A stretch of DNA of 64,000 nt from Arthrobacter mobilis. GTDB taxonomy: Bacteria; Actinomycetota; Actinomycetes; Actinomycetales; Micrococcaceae. Made by a program: the position numbers and the translations under genes. The notes beneath the pieces are model-generated. The model had not been told where the DNA came from. It made no database searches and worked only from the letters and a program-made list of their open reading frames with translations. Every line of letters begins with the position of its first letter. Position 1 is the stretch's first letter. The stretch spans positions 51,549 to 115,548 of the forward strand of contig NZ_JAAZSQ010000012.1 in the NCBI RefSeq assembly GCF_012395835.1. Direction: 5' to 3'. Of the stretch, positions 23,674 to 31,887 are shown in pieces.

Positions 23674-24513
23674 TCAGATGCCGCCGCGCCTGACCACCTG
23701 CCGGGTGCGCACCTGGTGCACCTTCCGCAGCACCTTGGCCGGATAGTAGACACCCATAAAGATCAGCATCGGCACGCGCAGCACGCGCCGGTGGATCTTG
23801 TGGTTCTTGTAGGTCCGCTCGAAGCGGGTGACGTAGTACCGGTAGTCCTTCGGCGAGTCCTCCAGCCGGCGCGCGGACATGCCGCTGATCATGCCGGGAA
23901 TGTAGAGGATCTTCAGGCCATGGTCGGCCAGGTGCACGGAGACATCGATGTCCTCGTGCATCTCGTCCGCTTCGTCACGGCAGACCTCGGTGCGGATGGT
24001 TTCCCAGGCGTCCTTGCGGATGGCCATGTTGGAACCGAACAGGAAGTGGTACTGCTTCTTGGCCAGCTTCAGTACGAAACGGCGCATGCGGTCGTCGGCC
24101 CGCAGGCCGAAGCGGCGCAGGGGCATGTCATAGTAGAGCACCGGACCGGTGGCGGCCATGACCTCCGGATCCGCGAAGCCGCGCTGGACCTGCTCCACCC
24201 AGTCCGGCTCCAGCAGGGAATCGGCATCGATCCGGCCGAGCACGTCCCCGCTGGCGTGGTCCAGGCCGTGGTTGCGGGTGGGGATCAGGCCCTGTTCCTT
24301 GTCCTGGGAGAGCAGGATGAGCGGCACGTCCGGGTACTCTTCCTGCATGAGGCGGACCAGCTCGGCAGTCCGGTCCTTGGACATGTTGTCCACCACGATG
24401 ATTTCCTTGGCCGGCACGGACTGGTACAGGGCGGCGAGGATGCACTGCCGGATGACCGGTTCTTCGTTGTAGGCAGGGATGACAATGGAGACGCTGGGCA
24501 AGGCTGGTGGCAC
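23674..24513 (-). CDS. glycosyltransferase family 2
   Basis: A 279-residue GT-A fold enzyme. The N-terminal nucleotide-sugar site is SVSIVIPAYNEEPVIRQCI with IIVVDNMSKDRT following. The metal-binding DXD-like motif is GRIDADS, and the acceptor region is FGSNMAIRKDAWETI. A late acidic motif, EDIDVSVHLADHG, resembles the catalytic ED(V) of cell-wall GT2 enzymes. The C-terminus is strongly basic. No membrane helix is obvious. Probably envelope polysaccharide or glycolipid synthesis; donor and acceptor unknown. It is convergent with the EamA gene, seven bases apart. Confidence 0.86.
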   Translation of the reverse strand: MPPALPSVSIVIPAYNEEPVIRQCILAALYQSVPAKEIIVVDNMSKDRTAELVRLMQEEYPDVPLILLSQDKEQGLIPTRNHGLDHASGDVLGRIDADSLLEPDWVEQVQRGFADPEVMAATGPVLYYDMPLRRFGLRADDRMRRFVLKLAKKQYHFLFGSNMAIRKDAWETIRTEVCRDEADEMHEDIDVSVHLADHGLKILYIPGMISGMSARRLEDSPKDYRYYVTRFERTYKNHKIHRRVLRVPMLIFMGVYYPAKVLRKVHQVRTRQVVRRGGI

Positions 24514-24578
24514 GGCTTCAATCTAACAGCTGGGCCGGGCGGCGCCGTCAGCGGGGCAGGACGGTTAAGTTAACGGAG

Positions 24579-24606
24579 CGAGGGGCCCGCTTCCGCGGGC
24601 CCCTCG
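24579..24606. terminator. hairpin terminator of the membrane-anchored repeat protein gene
   Basis: CGAGGGGCCCGC-TTCC-GCGGGCCCCTCG: a perfect 12-bp stem with a TTCC loop, 28 bases downstream of the minus-strand gene ending at 24635. Confidence 0.75.
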
Positions 24607-24634
24607 GCCGGATGCTGACAGACGCGCCCTGTCC

Positions 24635-25681
24635 TTAGCCTGCGTCGTCGGCCTTGCGCGAGTTCTTCCGGGTCGCTGGCTTCTCCGTCTCCGTATCTTC
24701 GACGGCGGGCCCGCCCACTGCCGCCTCGGTCCCGGCCGCGTCCGCCGTGGCCGAGGTCCCGGTGGTGTCCCCGGCCAGGTGCTTGCCCGTGCCGGTGCCG
24801 CCGGCCGCTTCGGGGACGGGGGTGGTAGTGGCGGCTTCAGCGGCTGCCACCCCAGCGGCCTCTGCCTCCGGGGTTGCCCCGACCACCGGAACAGCGCCCG
24901 TGGGCGCGGTGGTGGATTCCGGGGCCGCCGGCTGCTGGACCGGGGTCTTCCACGGGTCTTCGACCGGACGCGAGGCACGCCAGGCGGCCACCCCGGCGGC
25001 CACCGCGGCACCGACGACGCCGGCGATCAGCCAGCCCTTGCCCTTGCCGGACTTTTGGGCTTCCTGCTGCTGGGCCAGGGCCGCTTCGGCCACGGCCTTG
25101 CGGGCCTTGCGGCCGGCATGCTTGGAGGCTTCTGCCGCCTCGGCGGCTGCCTGCGCCGCAGCCTTGCGGGCCTTGCGGCCGGCATGCTTGGAGGCTTCTG
25201 CCGCCCCGGCGGCTGCCTGCGCGGCGGCTTCGGCAGCCGCGGCCCGCTCCAGGCTGCGGGAGACGTTCTCGGCAGTGGCACCCAGCTTGCTGGAGAAGGT
25301 CGGGATGTATTCGCCGACCAGCTTTTCCTTGGCGGTGTACAGGGCCGGCGTGGCGCGGTCCAGGGTGCCTTGGAGCCGCGGGGTGGCTTCGTCCACAAGA
25401 TGGGCGATCTTCGGCGCCATCTTTTCCAGCTCCAGCTGGATCTTCGGGGTGACGGTGGAGACGCCCAGGGACAGTTCGTGGGCCGCCTTCCGGATGGCCT
25501 CCTGGATGCGCGGAGAGGCCGCGCCGACGCCCTTCTCGATCTTCGGAGCCGCCCAGTGCCGGGCCGCTTCCACCTTGGGTCCGGCCCAGTCCACCACAGA
25601 ATCGACCTTCGGTACTGTCCAGCCCCTGCCAGTAGTCAGCGTGTCCTCCAGTTCGCGGGTCAGACGTTCGTTTTTCTTCAC
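24635..25681 (-). CDS. Ala-rich membrane protein with internal repeats
   Basis: A 348-residue protein without a named family that I recognise. Residues ~25-130 hold repeated short units ending in P-K-I/V (WAGPKVEAARHW, WAAPKIEKGVG, VTPKIQLELEKMAPKI), suggesting an amphipathic helical scaffold. Residues ~150-200 contain a near-exact duplication of a unit ending AEASKHAGRKARKA, also repeated in the DNA at 25081-25200. One hydrophobic helix (GWLIAGVVGAAVAAGVAAW) follows, then a long low-complexity Ala/Thr/Gly/Pro tail. Similar gene architecture occurs near ppiA in Arthrobacter-like genomes as far as I recall. Confidence 0.75.
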   Translation of the reverse strand: MKKNERLTRELEDTLTTGRGWTVPKVDSVVDWAGPKVEAARHWAAPKIEKGVGAASPRIQEAIRKAAHELSLGVSTVTPKIQLELEKMAPKIAHLVDEATPRLQGTLDRATPALYTAKEKLVGEYIPTFSSKLGATAENVSRSLERAAAAEAAAQAAAGAAEASKHAGRKARKAAAQAAAEAAEASKHAGRKARKAVAEAALAQQQEAQKSGKGKGWLIAGVVGAAVAAGVAAWRASRPVEDPWKTPVQQPAAPESTTAPTGAVPVVGATPEAEAAGVAAAEAATTTPVPEAAGGTGTGKHLAGDTTGTSATADAAGTEAAVGGPAVEDTETEKPATRKNSRKADDAG

Positions 25682-25834
25682 AACTACCTCCCGTGGATGG
25701 CAACAGTCCAGCCTTAGCCTACTTTGCAGGCTAGGCCGCTGCTACGGGGGCACAGGAATATCCGCGATTTTCACTGAGCGCGGAACCGCAGCCTGCTGGC
25801 GTTTTCGTCGCAGCTGCGTGGAACAATGGGTGCC

Positions 25835-26377
25835 ATGACTGCAATTCCCACCGCCAAAGCAACCATCCACACCAACCAGGGCGACATCGTCGTCAACCTG
25901 TTCGGCAACCATGCCCCCAAGACCGTGAAGAACTTCGTGGGGCTGGCCACCGGCGAGATCACCTGGAAGCACCCCGGAACCGGCGAAGAGACCAACGCGC
26001 CGCTCTACAACGGCGTCATTTTCCACCGCATCATCAAGGACTTCATGATCCAGGGCGGCGATCCGCTCGGCCAGGGTACCGGCGGGCCGGGCTACCAGTT
26101 CGACGACGAGATCAACCCGGACCTGGATTTCAACGAGCCGTACAAGCTGGCCATGGCCAATGCCGGAACCCGCGGCGGACGCGGCACCAACGGCTCGCAG
26201 TTCTTCATCACCACGGTGCCCACCACCTGGCTGCAGGGCAAGCACACCATCTTCGGCGAGGTGGCCGACGAAGCCTCCCGCGCCGTCGTCGACAAGCTCA
26301 ATTCCGTCGCCACGGACATGCGGGACAAGCCGCTCGAGGACGTGGTCATCCAGAGCATCAGCGTCGAGCAGCTCTAG
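25835..26377 (+). CDS. ppiA: cyclophilin-type peptidyl-prolyl cis-trans isomerase
   Basis: Accelerates proline isomerisation in folding proteins, in the cytoplasm since no signal peptide is present. The 180-residue protein has the cyclophilin core [24 protein letters not shown] (catalytic Arg in FHRI) and [26 protein letters not shown] use the ATG at 25835 ([16 protein letters not shown]); one three codons upstream at 25826 is possible but has no better ribosome-binding site. It is the conserved gene after gyrA and the tRNAs. Confidence 0.94.
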   Translation: MTAIPTAKATIHTNQGDIVVNLFGNHAPKTVKNFVGLATGEITWKHPGTGEETNAPLYNGVIFHRIIKDFMIQGGDPLGQGTGGPGYQFDDEINPDLDFNEPYKLAMANAGTRGGRGTNGSQFFITTVPTTWLQGKHTIFGEVADEASRAVVDKLNSVATDMRDKPLEDVVIQSISVEQL

Positions 26378-26388
26378 CAACCATCCGA

Positions 26389-26416
26389 ATCCCCGCCCGG
26401 ATATCCGGGCGGGGAT
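26389..26416. terminator. hairpin terminator after ppiA
   Basis: ATCCCCGCCCGG-ATAT-CCGGGCGGGGAT, a perfect 12-bp stem with an ATAT loop, starting 12 bases after the ppiA stop and ending 23 bases before the rhomboid gene. Confidence 0.75.
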
Positions 26417-26439
26417 CTGTCTATCCACAGGAGGACCCG

Positions 26440-27306
26440 ATGTCGTTCGGCGCGCCGGCAGAGCCCCCGCACACCGAGGTTCCCGTATGCCCGCGGCACC
26501 CGGACCGCGTCTCCTACGTCCGCTGCCAGCGCTGCGGCAGGCCGGCCTGCCCGGAATGCCAGCGCAGCGCCGCCGTCGGCATGCAGTGCGTGGACTGCGT
26601 CAACGAACTGGCCCGCAACGTGAAGGTGCCGCGGACGGTGTTCGGCGGCGTCGCCGTCGGCCAGCCCGTGGTGACCGTCGGCATCATCGTCGCCTGCGTG
26701 GTGGTGTACGTCCTGCAGTGGGTGGTTCCGGCCGTCGCTGACTACATGGTCTACGCCCCCGCGTTCACCGCGCAGCTGCCCGGGATCCCCTTCGAGCCGT
26801 GGCGGATGATCACCGCCGGCTTCCTGCATTCGCAGGGTTTCCTGCTGCACATCGTGTTCAACATGTACGCGCTGTGGATCTTCGGCCAGACGCTCGAGCC
26901 GCTGCTGGGCAGGGCACGGTTCATTGCCTTGTACCTGCTGGCCGTCTGGGGAGGATCGGTGGCCGTGCTGCTGCTGGGCCAGTGGAACCAGGGGGTGGTC
27001 GGCGCCTCCGGCGGGGTGTTCGGGCTGTTCGCGACCCTGTTCATCATCCAGCTGCAGCGCAAGCAGGACGTGCGCGGCATCCTGGTCCTGATCGCCATCA
27101 ACGCGCTGATCAGCCTGATGCCCGGAGTGTCCTGGCAGGCCCATCTGGGCGGGCTCGTGGTGGGCGCGCTGGCGGCGGCGGCCATTGTCTATGCGCCGCG
27201 CGGCCGGTCCCAGCGGACGCTGCAGTGGGCGGGGCTGGGCGGCATCGCGGTGCTGCTGGCCGTGCTGACCTGGATCGGCGCCACGCTGGTGACCGTCACG
27301 GCCTAG
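26440..27306 (+). CDS. rhomboid family intramembrane serine protease with N-terminal zinc ribbon
   Basis: A 288-residue protein. Residues 17-53 hold a B-box-like zinc finger with CPRH, CQRCGRPACPEC and CVDC pairs. Six or seven membrane helices follow. The rhomboid motifs are H137-x3-N141-M (LHIVFNMYA), the catalytic serine Ser190 in GASGGVFG, and the partner His235 in QAHLGGLVVG. Rhomboids cleave membrane proteins within the bilayer. The substrate is unknown, and the zinc finger may recruit it. Downstream is a long gene-free DnaA-box region. Confidence 0.92.
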   Translation: MSFGAPAEPPHTEVPVCPRHPDRVSYVRCQRCGRPACPECQRSAAVGMQCVDCVNELARNVKVPRTVFGGVAVGQPVVTVGIIVACVVVYVLQWVVPAVADYMVYAPAFTAQLPGIPFEPWRMITAGFLHSQGFLLHIVFNMYALWIFGQTLEPLLGRARFIALYLLAVWGGSVAVLLLGQWNQGVVGASGGVFGLFATLFIIQLQRKQDVRGILVLIAINALISLMPGVSWQAHLGGLVVGALAAAAIVYAPRGRSQRTLQWAGLGGIAVLLAVLTWIGATLVTVTA

Positions 27307-27493
27307 CTTGCGCACGGCCGGTTGCGTCCAGGCCCGGGGCCGGCTGCAACGGCGCCGGAACCATCGCTGCCGGCCTGCCTCTCCCCAGCCAGCGTCCGCT
27401 TGCCCCGGGCGCTGTCCCCTGCCGGCCCCGCCGCGGAACGGTCCGCCGCAGGGCCGCGCCAAACCACGCATGTCGTTATTTAAGCGTTTCATC

Positions 27494-27514
27494 AAAGGCC
27501 CGACGGGCCTTTTT
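27494..27514 (+). terminator. rho-independent terminator
   Basis: AAAGGCCC-GAC-GGGCCTTTTT: an 8-bp stem, 3-base loop and T-run, about 190 bases after the rhomboid gene. It separates that gene from the DnaA-box cluster that starts 17 bases later. Confidence 0.8.
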
Positions 27515-27530
27515 CACATTAAACCGGCCG

Positions 27531-27951
27531 TTGTCCACAGCCCTTATGCACAGTGTGGGTAACCTGCGAAGAAGTCACTTTCCCTGCTTCCGAGCCAGCC
27601 GTAGGGATTTCCGCTATTCTCCCCGGCCCGGGGCACACAGTTATCCACCCCTGTGGATAACTGTGTGCACAAATGTGGACCTGGGGATTTTCACAGTTTC
27701 CCTCCATGACGCTGCCCGTAGCCGCAATTTCCCCGCTGACCTGCGGTTCCTGTGCCTGTGCCGGGCTGCTTTTTCGCTGCTGCGGACCCTCTCCGGACTC
27801 CTGCGGACGGCAGGAACAGAAGATTTCCACAAGCGTTATGCACAGGGTGGATAACTTACAGCTGTGTAGTTCCGACGCCGCGGCCCGCCAGCGGCGGGAT
27901 TCCGGGAGCTGGGGCGCTGGAAAGGTCAGGGTTGTGCACACCTGTGGATAA
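27531..27951. other. cluster of DnaA boxes in a gene-free region
   Basis: Within 421 bases there are perfect matches to TT(A/G)TNCACA or its reverse at 27531 (TTGTCCACA), 27544 (TTATGCACA), 27652 (TGTGGATAA), 27664 (TGTGCACAA), 27836 (TTATGCACA), 27932 (TTGTGCACA) and 27943 (TGTGGATAA). One-mismatch boxes lie at 27554 (TGTGGGTAA), 27641 (TTATCCACC) and 27846 (GGTGGATAA). The spacer from 27307 to 28284 (978 bases) has no gene I can support. This density exceeds that of the dnaA-dnaN spacer. It may be a DnaA-titration or reactivation site, or part of the origin. Confidence 0.8.
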
Positions 27952-28284
27952 CTCTGTGAACATCTGTGAATGGCGTGGATCCCTCCATCCCGGGAGCACA
28001 AGAGGGGCGAAATATTACCCTGCGGCCGGGACACATGCCTGCGGCGGCGTCGGCAGATCCGGTAATCTTGGGAATCCAGTGCCCGGCTCGACCAGCCGGG
28101 AACGTCAGACGGTCGCCAGCTGACCATGCGGCGGTCGAGCAGGCGCGACTCTGTGTATCAACCGCTCCCACAGCCGGGCAGTACAGATTGCAGACGGCCC
28201 GGACGGGGGCGAAAGCTCCGGACGGCCCTGCCCCGCGACCCATCTGTTCCCCCCGACCGCCGGACGTTGAAACGAGGAAATGCA

Positions 28285-29469
28285 TTGACTGCAGAAGCTG
28301 CGAACTCCACCCGCATTGAGCTGACCGACGAGGAAATCTTCGCCGCCCATGAGGGCGGCAAGCTCGCCATCGGGCTGACCGCGCCGCTGGATGATAAGCG
28401 GGACCTGTCCATCGCCTATACCCCCGGGGTGGCCCAGGTCTCCCGGGCGATCAACACGGACCCGGAGCTGGCCCGCCAGTACACCTGGGCCTCGCGCCTG
28501 GTGGCCGTGGTCTCGGACGGCACCGCGGTGCTGGGGCTGGGCAACATCGGCGCGGCCGCGTCGCTGCCGGTGATGGAAGGCAAGGCGGCTTTGTTCAAGA
28601 AGTTCGGCGGCCTGGATTCGATTCCGCTGGTGCTGGAGACCACCGATGTGGACGAGATCATCGAGACGCTGGTGCGTCTGCGCTCCAGCTTCGGCGCGGT
28701 CAACCTCGAGGACATCTCCGCCCCGCGCTGCTTCGAGCTCGAGGCGCGCCTGATCGAGGCGCTGGACATGCCGGTGATGCACGATGACCAGCACGGCACC
28801 GCCGTGGTCGTCCTGGCCGCCCTCACCAACGCCGCCCGGGTCGTGGGCCGGGAGCTGGGTTCGCTGAAGGTGGTCATCTCCGGGGCGGGGGCGGCCGGCA
28901 TCGCCGTGGCCGAGATCCTGCTGGCCGCCGGCGTGACCGATGTGATCCTGCTCGATTCCCGCGGCATCATCGACAGGAACCGGCCCGGCCTGACCGGGAT
29001 CAAGTCCGCCTACGCCGCGCGCACCAATCCGCGCGGCGTCACCGGCGGTACCGCCCAGGCCCTGGACGGGGCGGATGTGTTCATCGGGGTCTCCTCCGGC
29101 ACCATTCCGGAGCAGATGCTGGAGAAGATGTCCGAGGACGCGGTGATCTTCGCCCTGTCCAACCCGGATCCGGAAATCCACCCGGACATCGCCCACCGGT
29201 ACGCCAAGGTGGTCGCCACCGGCCGGTCGGACTTCCCCAACCAGATCAACAACGTGCTGGCCTTCCCCGGCATCTTCCGCGGCGCCCTGGACGCCGGGGC
29301 CAAGCGGATCACCCCGGCCATGAAGGTCGCCGCGGCCGAGGCCATCGCCGCCATCGCCGCCGAGGACGGGCTGGCCCCGGACCACATCATCCCCAGCCCG
29401 CTGGACGGGCGCGTCGCCCCGGCCGTGGCCGCGGCCGTCATGGCCGCCGCCCGGTCCGACGCCAAGTAG
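28285..29469 (+). CDS. NAD(P)-dependent malic enzyme
   Basis: Oxidative decarboxylation of malate to pyruvate. The 394-residue short bacterial form starts at TTG 28285 behind GAGGAAA; upstream codons of the open frame to 28126 look non-coding. Signatures include AYTPGVAQVSRAI (catalytic Tyr), LPVMEGKAALFKKFGG (catalytic Lys) and the metal-binding segments VNLEDISAPRCFELE and MPVMHDDQHGTAVVVLAAL. The Rossmann motif VVISGAGAAGIAVAEIL and the SNPDPEI motif complete the set. No phosphotransacetylase domain is present. A palindromic terminator follows. Confidence 0.94.
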   Translation: MTAEAANSTRIELTDEEIFAAHEGGKLAIGLTAPLDDKRDLSIAYTPGVAQVSRAINTDPELARQYTWASRLVAVVSDGTAVLGLGNIGAAASLPVMEGKAALFKKFGGLDSIPLVLETTDVDEIIETLVRLRSSFGAVNLEDISAPRCFELEARLIEALDMPVMHDDQHGTAVVVLAALTNAARVVGRELGSLKVVISGAGAAGIAVAEILLAAGVTDVILLDSRGIIDRNRPGLTGIKSAYAARTNPRGVTGGTAQALDGADVFIGVSSGTIPEQMLEKMSEDAVIFALSNPDPEIHPDIAHRYAKVVATGRSDFPNQINNVLAFPGIFRGALDAGAKRITPAMKVAAAEAIAAIAAEDGLAPDHIIPSPLDGRVAPAVAAAVMAAARSDAK

Positions 29470-29475
29470 CAGCAC

Positions 29476-29513
29476 GAACCGGGCCGTTCCGCCGCGGCGG
29501 AACGGCCCGGTTC
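29476..29513. terminator. hairpin terminator after malic enzyme
   Basis: A fully palindromic 38-base sequence with 18-bp arms (29476-29493 and 29496-29513) and a GC centre, seven bases after the malic enzyme stop codon. Confidence 0.8.
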
Positions 29514-29651
29514 CCTGGCGGCCCGCCGACGGCACGACGGCGGTAGCCGTCCTTCGGTTGCCGGGGCCGGTTGTCGCCGCAGACCATCATCTACTGGACG
29601 CCTTCTGCCGGAGAACAGCATCTACTGACCAATGTGCGGAAGAGGGGCAGG

Positions 29652-30734
29652 GTGTTTTCGCTTCGGGATCTTACTGCTGCAGTCATCGGCGCGCCGATGG
29701 CCGGCGGACCGTCGACGCCGGCCCTGGCCGCCGCGGTCAGCAATGCCGGCGGACTCGGGTCGCTTGCCGCCGCCTACCGCCGCCCCGAGGATCTGGCCGC
29801 CGACATTGACCGCACCCGTGCCCTGACGGACCGGCCGTTCGCGGTCAACCTCTTTGTCCATGCCGCCGTCAACGCCGCCGCGCCGTCAGCGGCGGAGGGC
29901 CCCGGGCCTGAGGCCCGCATGGCCGACCGGGCGGCGGCCGTGGAGCGCTACCGCGCCGCGCTGGAACCCGAGGCCGCCCGTTACGGGATCCGGCTGCCGG
30001 CCACGGACCCGGCAGACACGGACGGCTGGGACGCCAAACTGGAGCTTGTGCTGGACCTGGGCGTGCCCGTGGTGTCCTTTATGTTCGGCATCCCGCCAGC
30101 CGACGTCGTCGCGGAACTGCACCGGCGCGGCACCGCCGTCGTCCTGACCGCCACCGACGAGGCCGAGGCGGCCGCCGCCCAGGCCCACGGGGCGGACCTG
30201 CTCTGTGTCCAGGGACCGCTGGCCGGCGGCCACCGCGGCACCCACGAGGTGGAGAAGGTCCCGGACATACGCAACCTGCCGGAACTGCTCACCGCGGTAC
30301 GCCGGGTGGCGAACCTGCCGCTGATCGCCGCCGGCGGGATCACCGGGCCCGGTCAGGCGGCCGAGGCCTTTGCCGCCGGGGCCGCCGCCATCCAGGTTGG
30401 CACGGCCCTGCTGCGCACCCCCGAATCGGGCGCGGCCCCCGAGCACCAGGACAGCCTGGCCGACGGGCGCTACCCGGAAACGACGGTGACCCGCGCCTTC
30501 AGCGGCCGGCTGGCGCGCGGGCTGAGGAACGGCTTCATCGACCGGTACGACGCCCTGGCCCCGGCGGCCTTCCCGGAAGTGAACCAGCTGACCAAGCCGC
30601 TGCGGGCCCGTGCGGCCGCCGCGCACGACGCCGACGGGCTGGCCCTGTGGGCCGGGGCGAACTTTGCCGACGCCCGGCAGGAGCCGGCCGGCGACGTCGT
30701 CCGCCGGCTGGCCGCCGCCGTCACCAGTCCTTAG
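29652..30734 (+). CDS. nitronate monooxygenase-like FMN protein
   Basis: A 360-residue TIM-barrel flavoprotein of the 2-nitropropane dioxygenase family. It starts at GTG 29652 behind GAGGGGCAGG. Visible motifs are PMAGGPSTPALAAAVSNAGG at the N-terminus, the GADLLCVQGPLAGGHRGT segment with the family His, PLIAAGGITGPGQAAEAF for phosphate binding and AAIQVGTALLRTPES. The family oxidises alkyl nitronates such as propionate 3-nitronate. The physiological substrate here is not known. The 3' end overlaps crgA by three bases (convergent). Confidence 0.9.
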   Translation: MFSLRDLTAAVIGAPMAGGPSTPALAAAVSNAGGLGSLAAAYRRPEDLAADIDRTRALTDRPFAVNLFVHAAVNAAAPSAAEGPGPEARMADRAAAVERYRAALEPEAARYGIRLPATDPADTDGWDAKLELVLDLGVPVVSFMFGIPPADVVAELHRRGTAVVLTATDEAEAAAAQAHGADLLCVQGPLAGGHRGTHEVEKVPDIRNLPELLTAVRRVANLPLIAAGGITGPGQAAEAFAAGAAAIQVGTALLRTPESGAAPEHQDSLADGRYPETTVTRAFSGRLARGLRNGFIDRYDALAPAAFPEVNQLTKPLRARAAAAHDADGLALWAGANFADARQEPAGDVVRRLAAAVTSP

Positions 30735-30982
30735 GAACGCCAGCGGGTGGTCATCAGGAAGCCGACGATGGCGATGCCGAACCCGATCATGATGTTCCAG
30801 GAGCCGGCGGCCGGCAGCGGCCAGAGACCCTGCGTGATGTAGAAAATGATGATCCACAGCAGCCCCACGATCATCAGGCCGAACATGACCGGCTTGAACC
30901 AGACCGGATTCGGCTTGTACTCCTTGGCTGCCGCCTCCTGCGGCCGGCGCTCGATCTTCTTGCGCGGCTTCGATTCGGGCAC
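30731..30982 (-). CDS. crgA: cell division protein CrgA
   Basis: An 83-residue protein with a basic N-terminus and two membrane helices (PVMFGLMIVGLLWIIIFYI and WNIMIGFGIAIVGFLMTTRW), exactly the CrgA layout. CrgA interacts with FtsZ, FtsQ, FtsI and CwsA in mycobacteria, and controls septation in Streptomyces. GTG 30982 follows AGGAGGA. It sits between malic enzyme/NMO and the PASTA-kinase locus. Confidence 0.92.
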   Translation of the reverse strand: MPESKPRKKIERRPQEAAAKEYKPNPVWFKPVMFGLMIVGLLWIIIFYITQGLWPLPAAGSWNIMIGFGIAIVGFLMTTRWRS

Positions 30983-31022
30983 GGATCCTCCTTGCACGGG
31001 GACATTTCTCTCCCCGCCAGTC

Positions 31023-31071
31023 TATCCGCCGAGGGCCCCGCGCAGAGCCTGCGAGGTGCGGGGGCGGATGG
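31023..31071 (+). repeat. interspersed GC-rich palindromic element, copy
   Basis: TATCCGCCGAGGGCCCCGC, then GAGCCTGCGAGG and GGGGGCGGATG. The ends TATCCGCC and GGCGGAT are inverted. It shares its plan with the elements at 51311 and 51364 and lies between crgA and pabA. The rest of 30983-31215 shows no gene; the DUF881 and sortase genes common at this position in relatives are absent. Confidence 0.7.
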
Positions 31072-31215
31072 ACGCTACGGGAGGGACGTGTGTGTCTCCC
31101 TGCGCGCCTCCATTTGCCCGGACCGGCCGCGGCACCGATCATTGATTAAGGCACTGACTGCCGAGGCAGTCACAGCCCAGTCCGTCCCCTCCCCGATTGG
31201 TGCCACCGACAAGCC

Positions 31216-31860
31216 ATGAGCGACTCCATCCGTATCCTCGTCGTCGACAACTATGACAGCTTCGTCTACACGCTGGTGGGCTACCTGCAGCAGCTGGGTG
31301 CCGAGACCACCGTGGTACGCAACGACGACGTCACGCTGGCCGAGGCGGTCGAGCTCGCGTCCGCCCGCGACGGCGTGCTCATCTCCCCCGGCCCGGGCAA
31401 TCCGGGCGAGGCAGGCGTCTGCATCGAGCTGATCCGGTGGTGCGGCGAGCAGGACAAGCCGATGCTGGGGGTCTGCCTGGGCCACCAGGCCCTGGCCGAG
31501 GCGTACGGCGGCACCGTCACCCACGCCCCGGAGCTGATGCACGGCAAGACCTCCCAGGTGAGCCATCACGGGGAAAAGGTCTTCGCCGGCGTGCCGAACC
31601 CCTTCACCGCCACCCGCTACCACTCGCTGGCCGCGGTGCGCGAGTCCATCCCCTCGGAGCTGGAGATCACCGCCGAGACTGCTGGCGGCGTGATCATGGG
31701 TCTGCAGCACCGGTCGGCGCCGCTGTGGGGCGTGCAGTTCCACCCCGAGTCGGTGCTGACCGAGGGCGGCTACCTGATGCTGGGCAACTGGCTCGAGAGC
31801 CTTGGGATGGCCGGCGCTGCCGCGCGCGCCGCGCAGCTGAGCCCCCTGATCACCAGGTAA
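31216..31860 (+). CDS. pabA: aminodeoxychorismate/anthranilate synthase glutaminase subunit
   Basis: A class I glutamine amidotransferase that feeds ammonia to a chorismate-using partner (PabB or TrpE) for folate or tryptophan synthesis. The 214-residue protein has VDNYDSFVYTL, ISPGPGNP and the nucleophile Cys87 in GVCLGHQ. The catalytic His176 and Glu178 lie in QFHPESV. At this locus in actinobacteria it is annotated trpG or pabA; the partner is not in the window. It is convergent with pknB. Confidence 0.9.
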   Translation: MSDSIRILVVDNYDSFVYTLVGYLQQLGAETTVVRNDDVTLAEAVELASARDGVLISPGPGNPGEAGVCIELIRWCGEQDKPMLGVCLGHQALAEAYGGTVTHAPELMHGKTSQVSHHGEKVFAGVPNPFTATRYHSLAAVRESIPSELEITAETAGGVIMGLQHRSAPLWGVQFHPESVLTEGGYLMLGNWLESLGMAGAAARAAQLSPLITR

Positions 31861-31887
31861 CCTGCCCTCGGCGCCGGCTGTCCGCGG

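Noticed and set aside
27308..27562. Short frame between rhomboid and the DnaA-box cluster
   Set aside because: No ribosome-binding site, biased composition, and it runs through a rho-independent terminator.
28126..28284. N-terminal extension of malic enzyme
   Set aside because: The extra residues are Arg/Pro-rich and unlike the family; TTG 28285 has a good GAGGAAA site and the family length.
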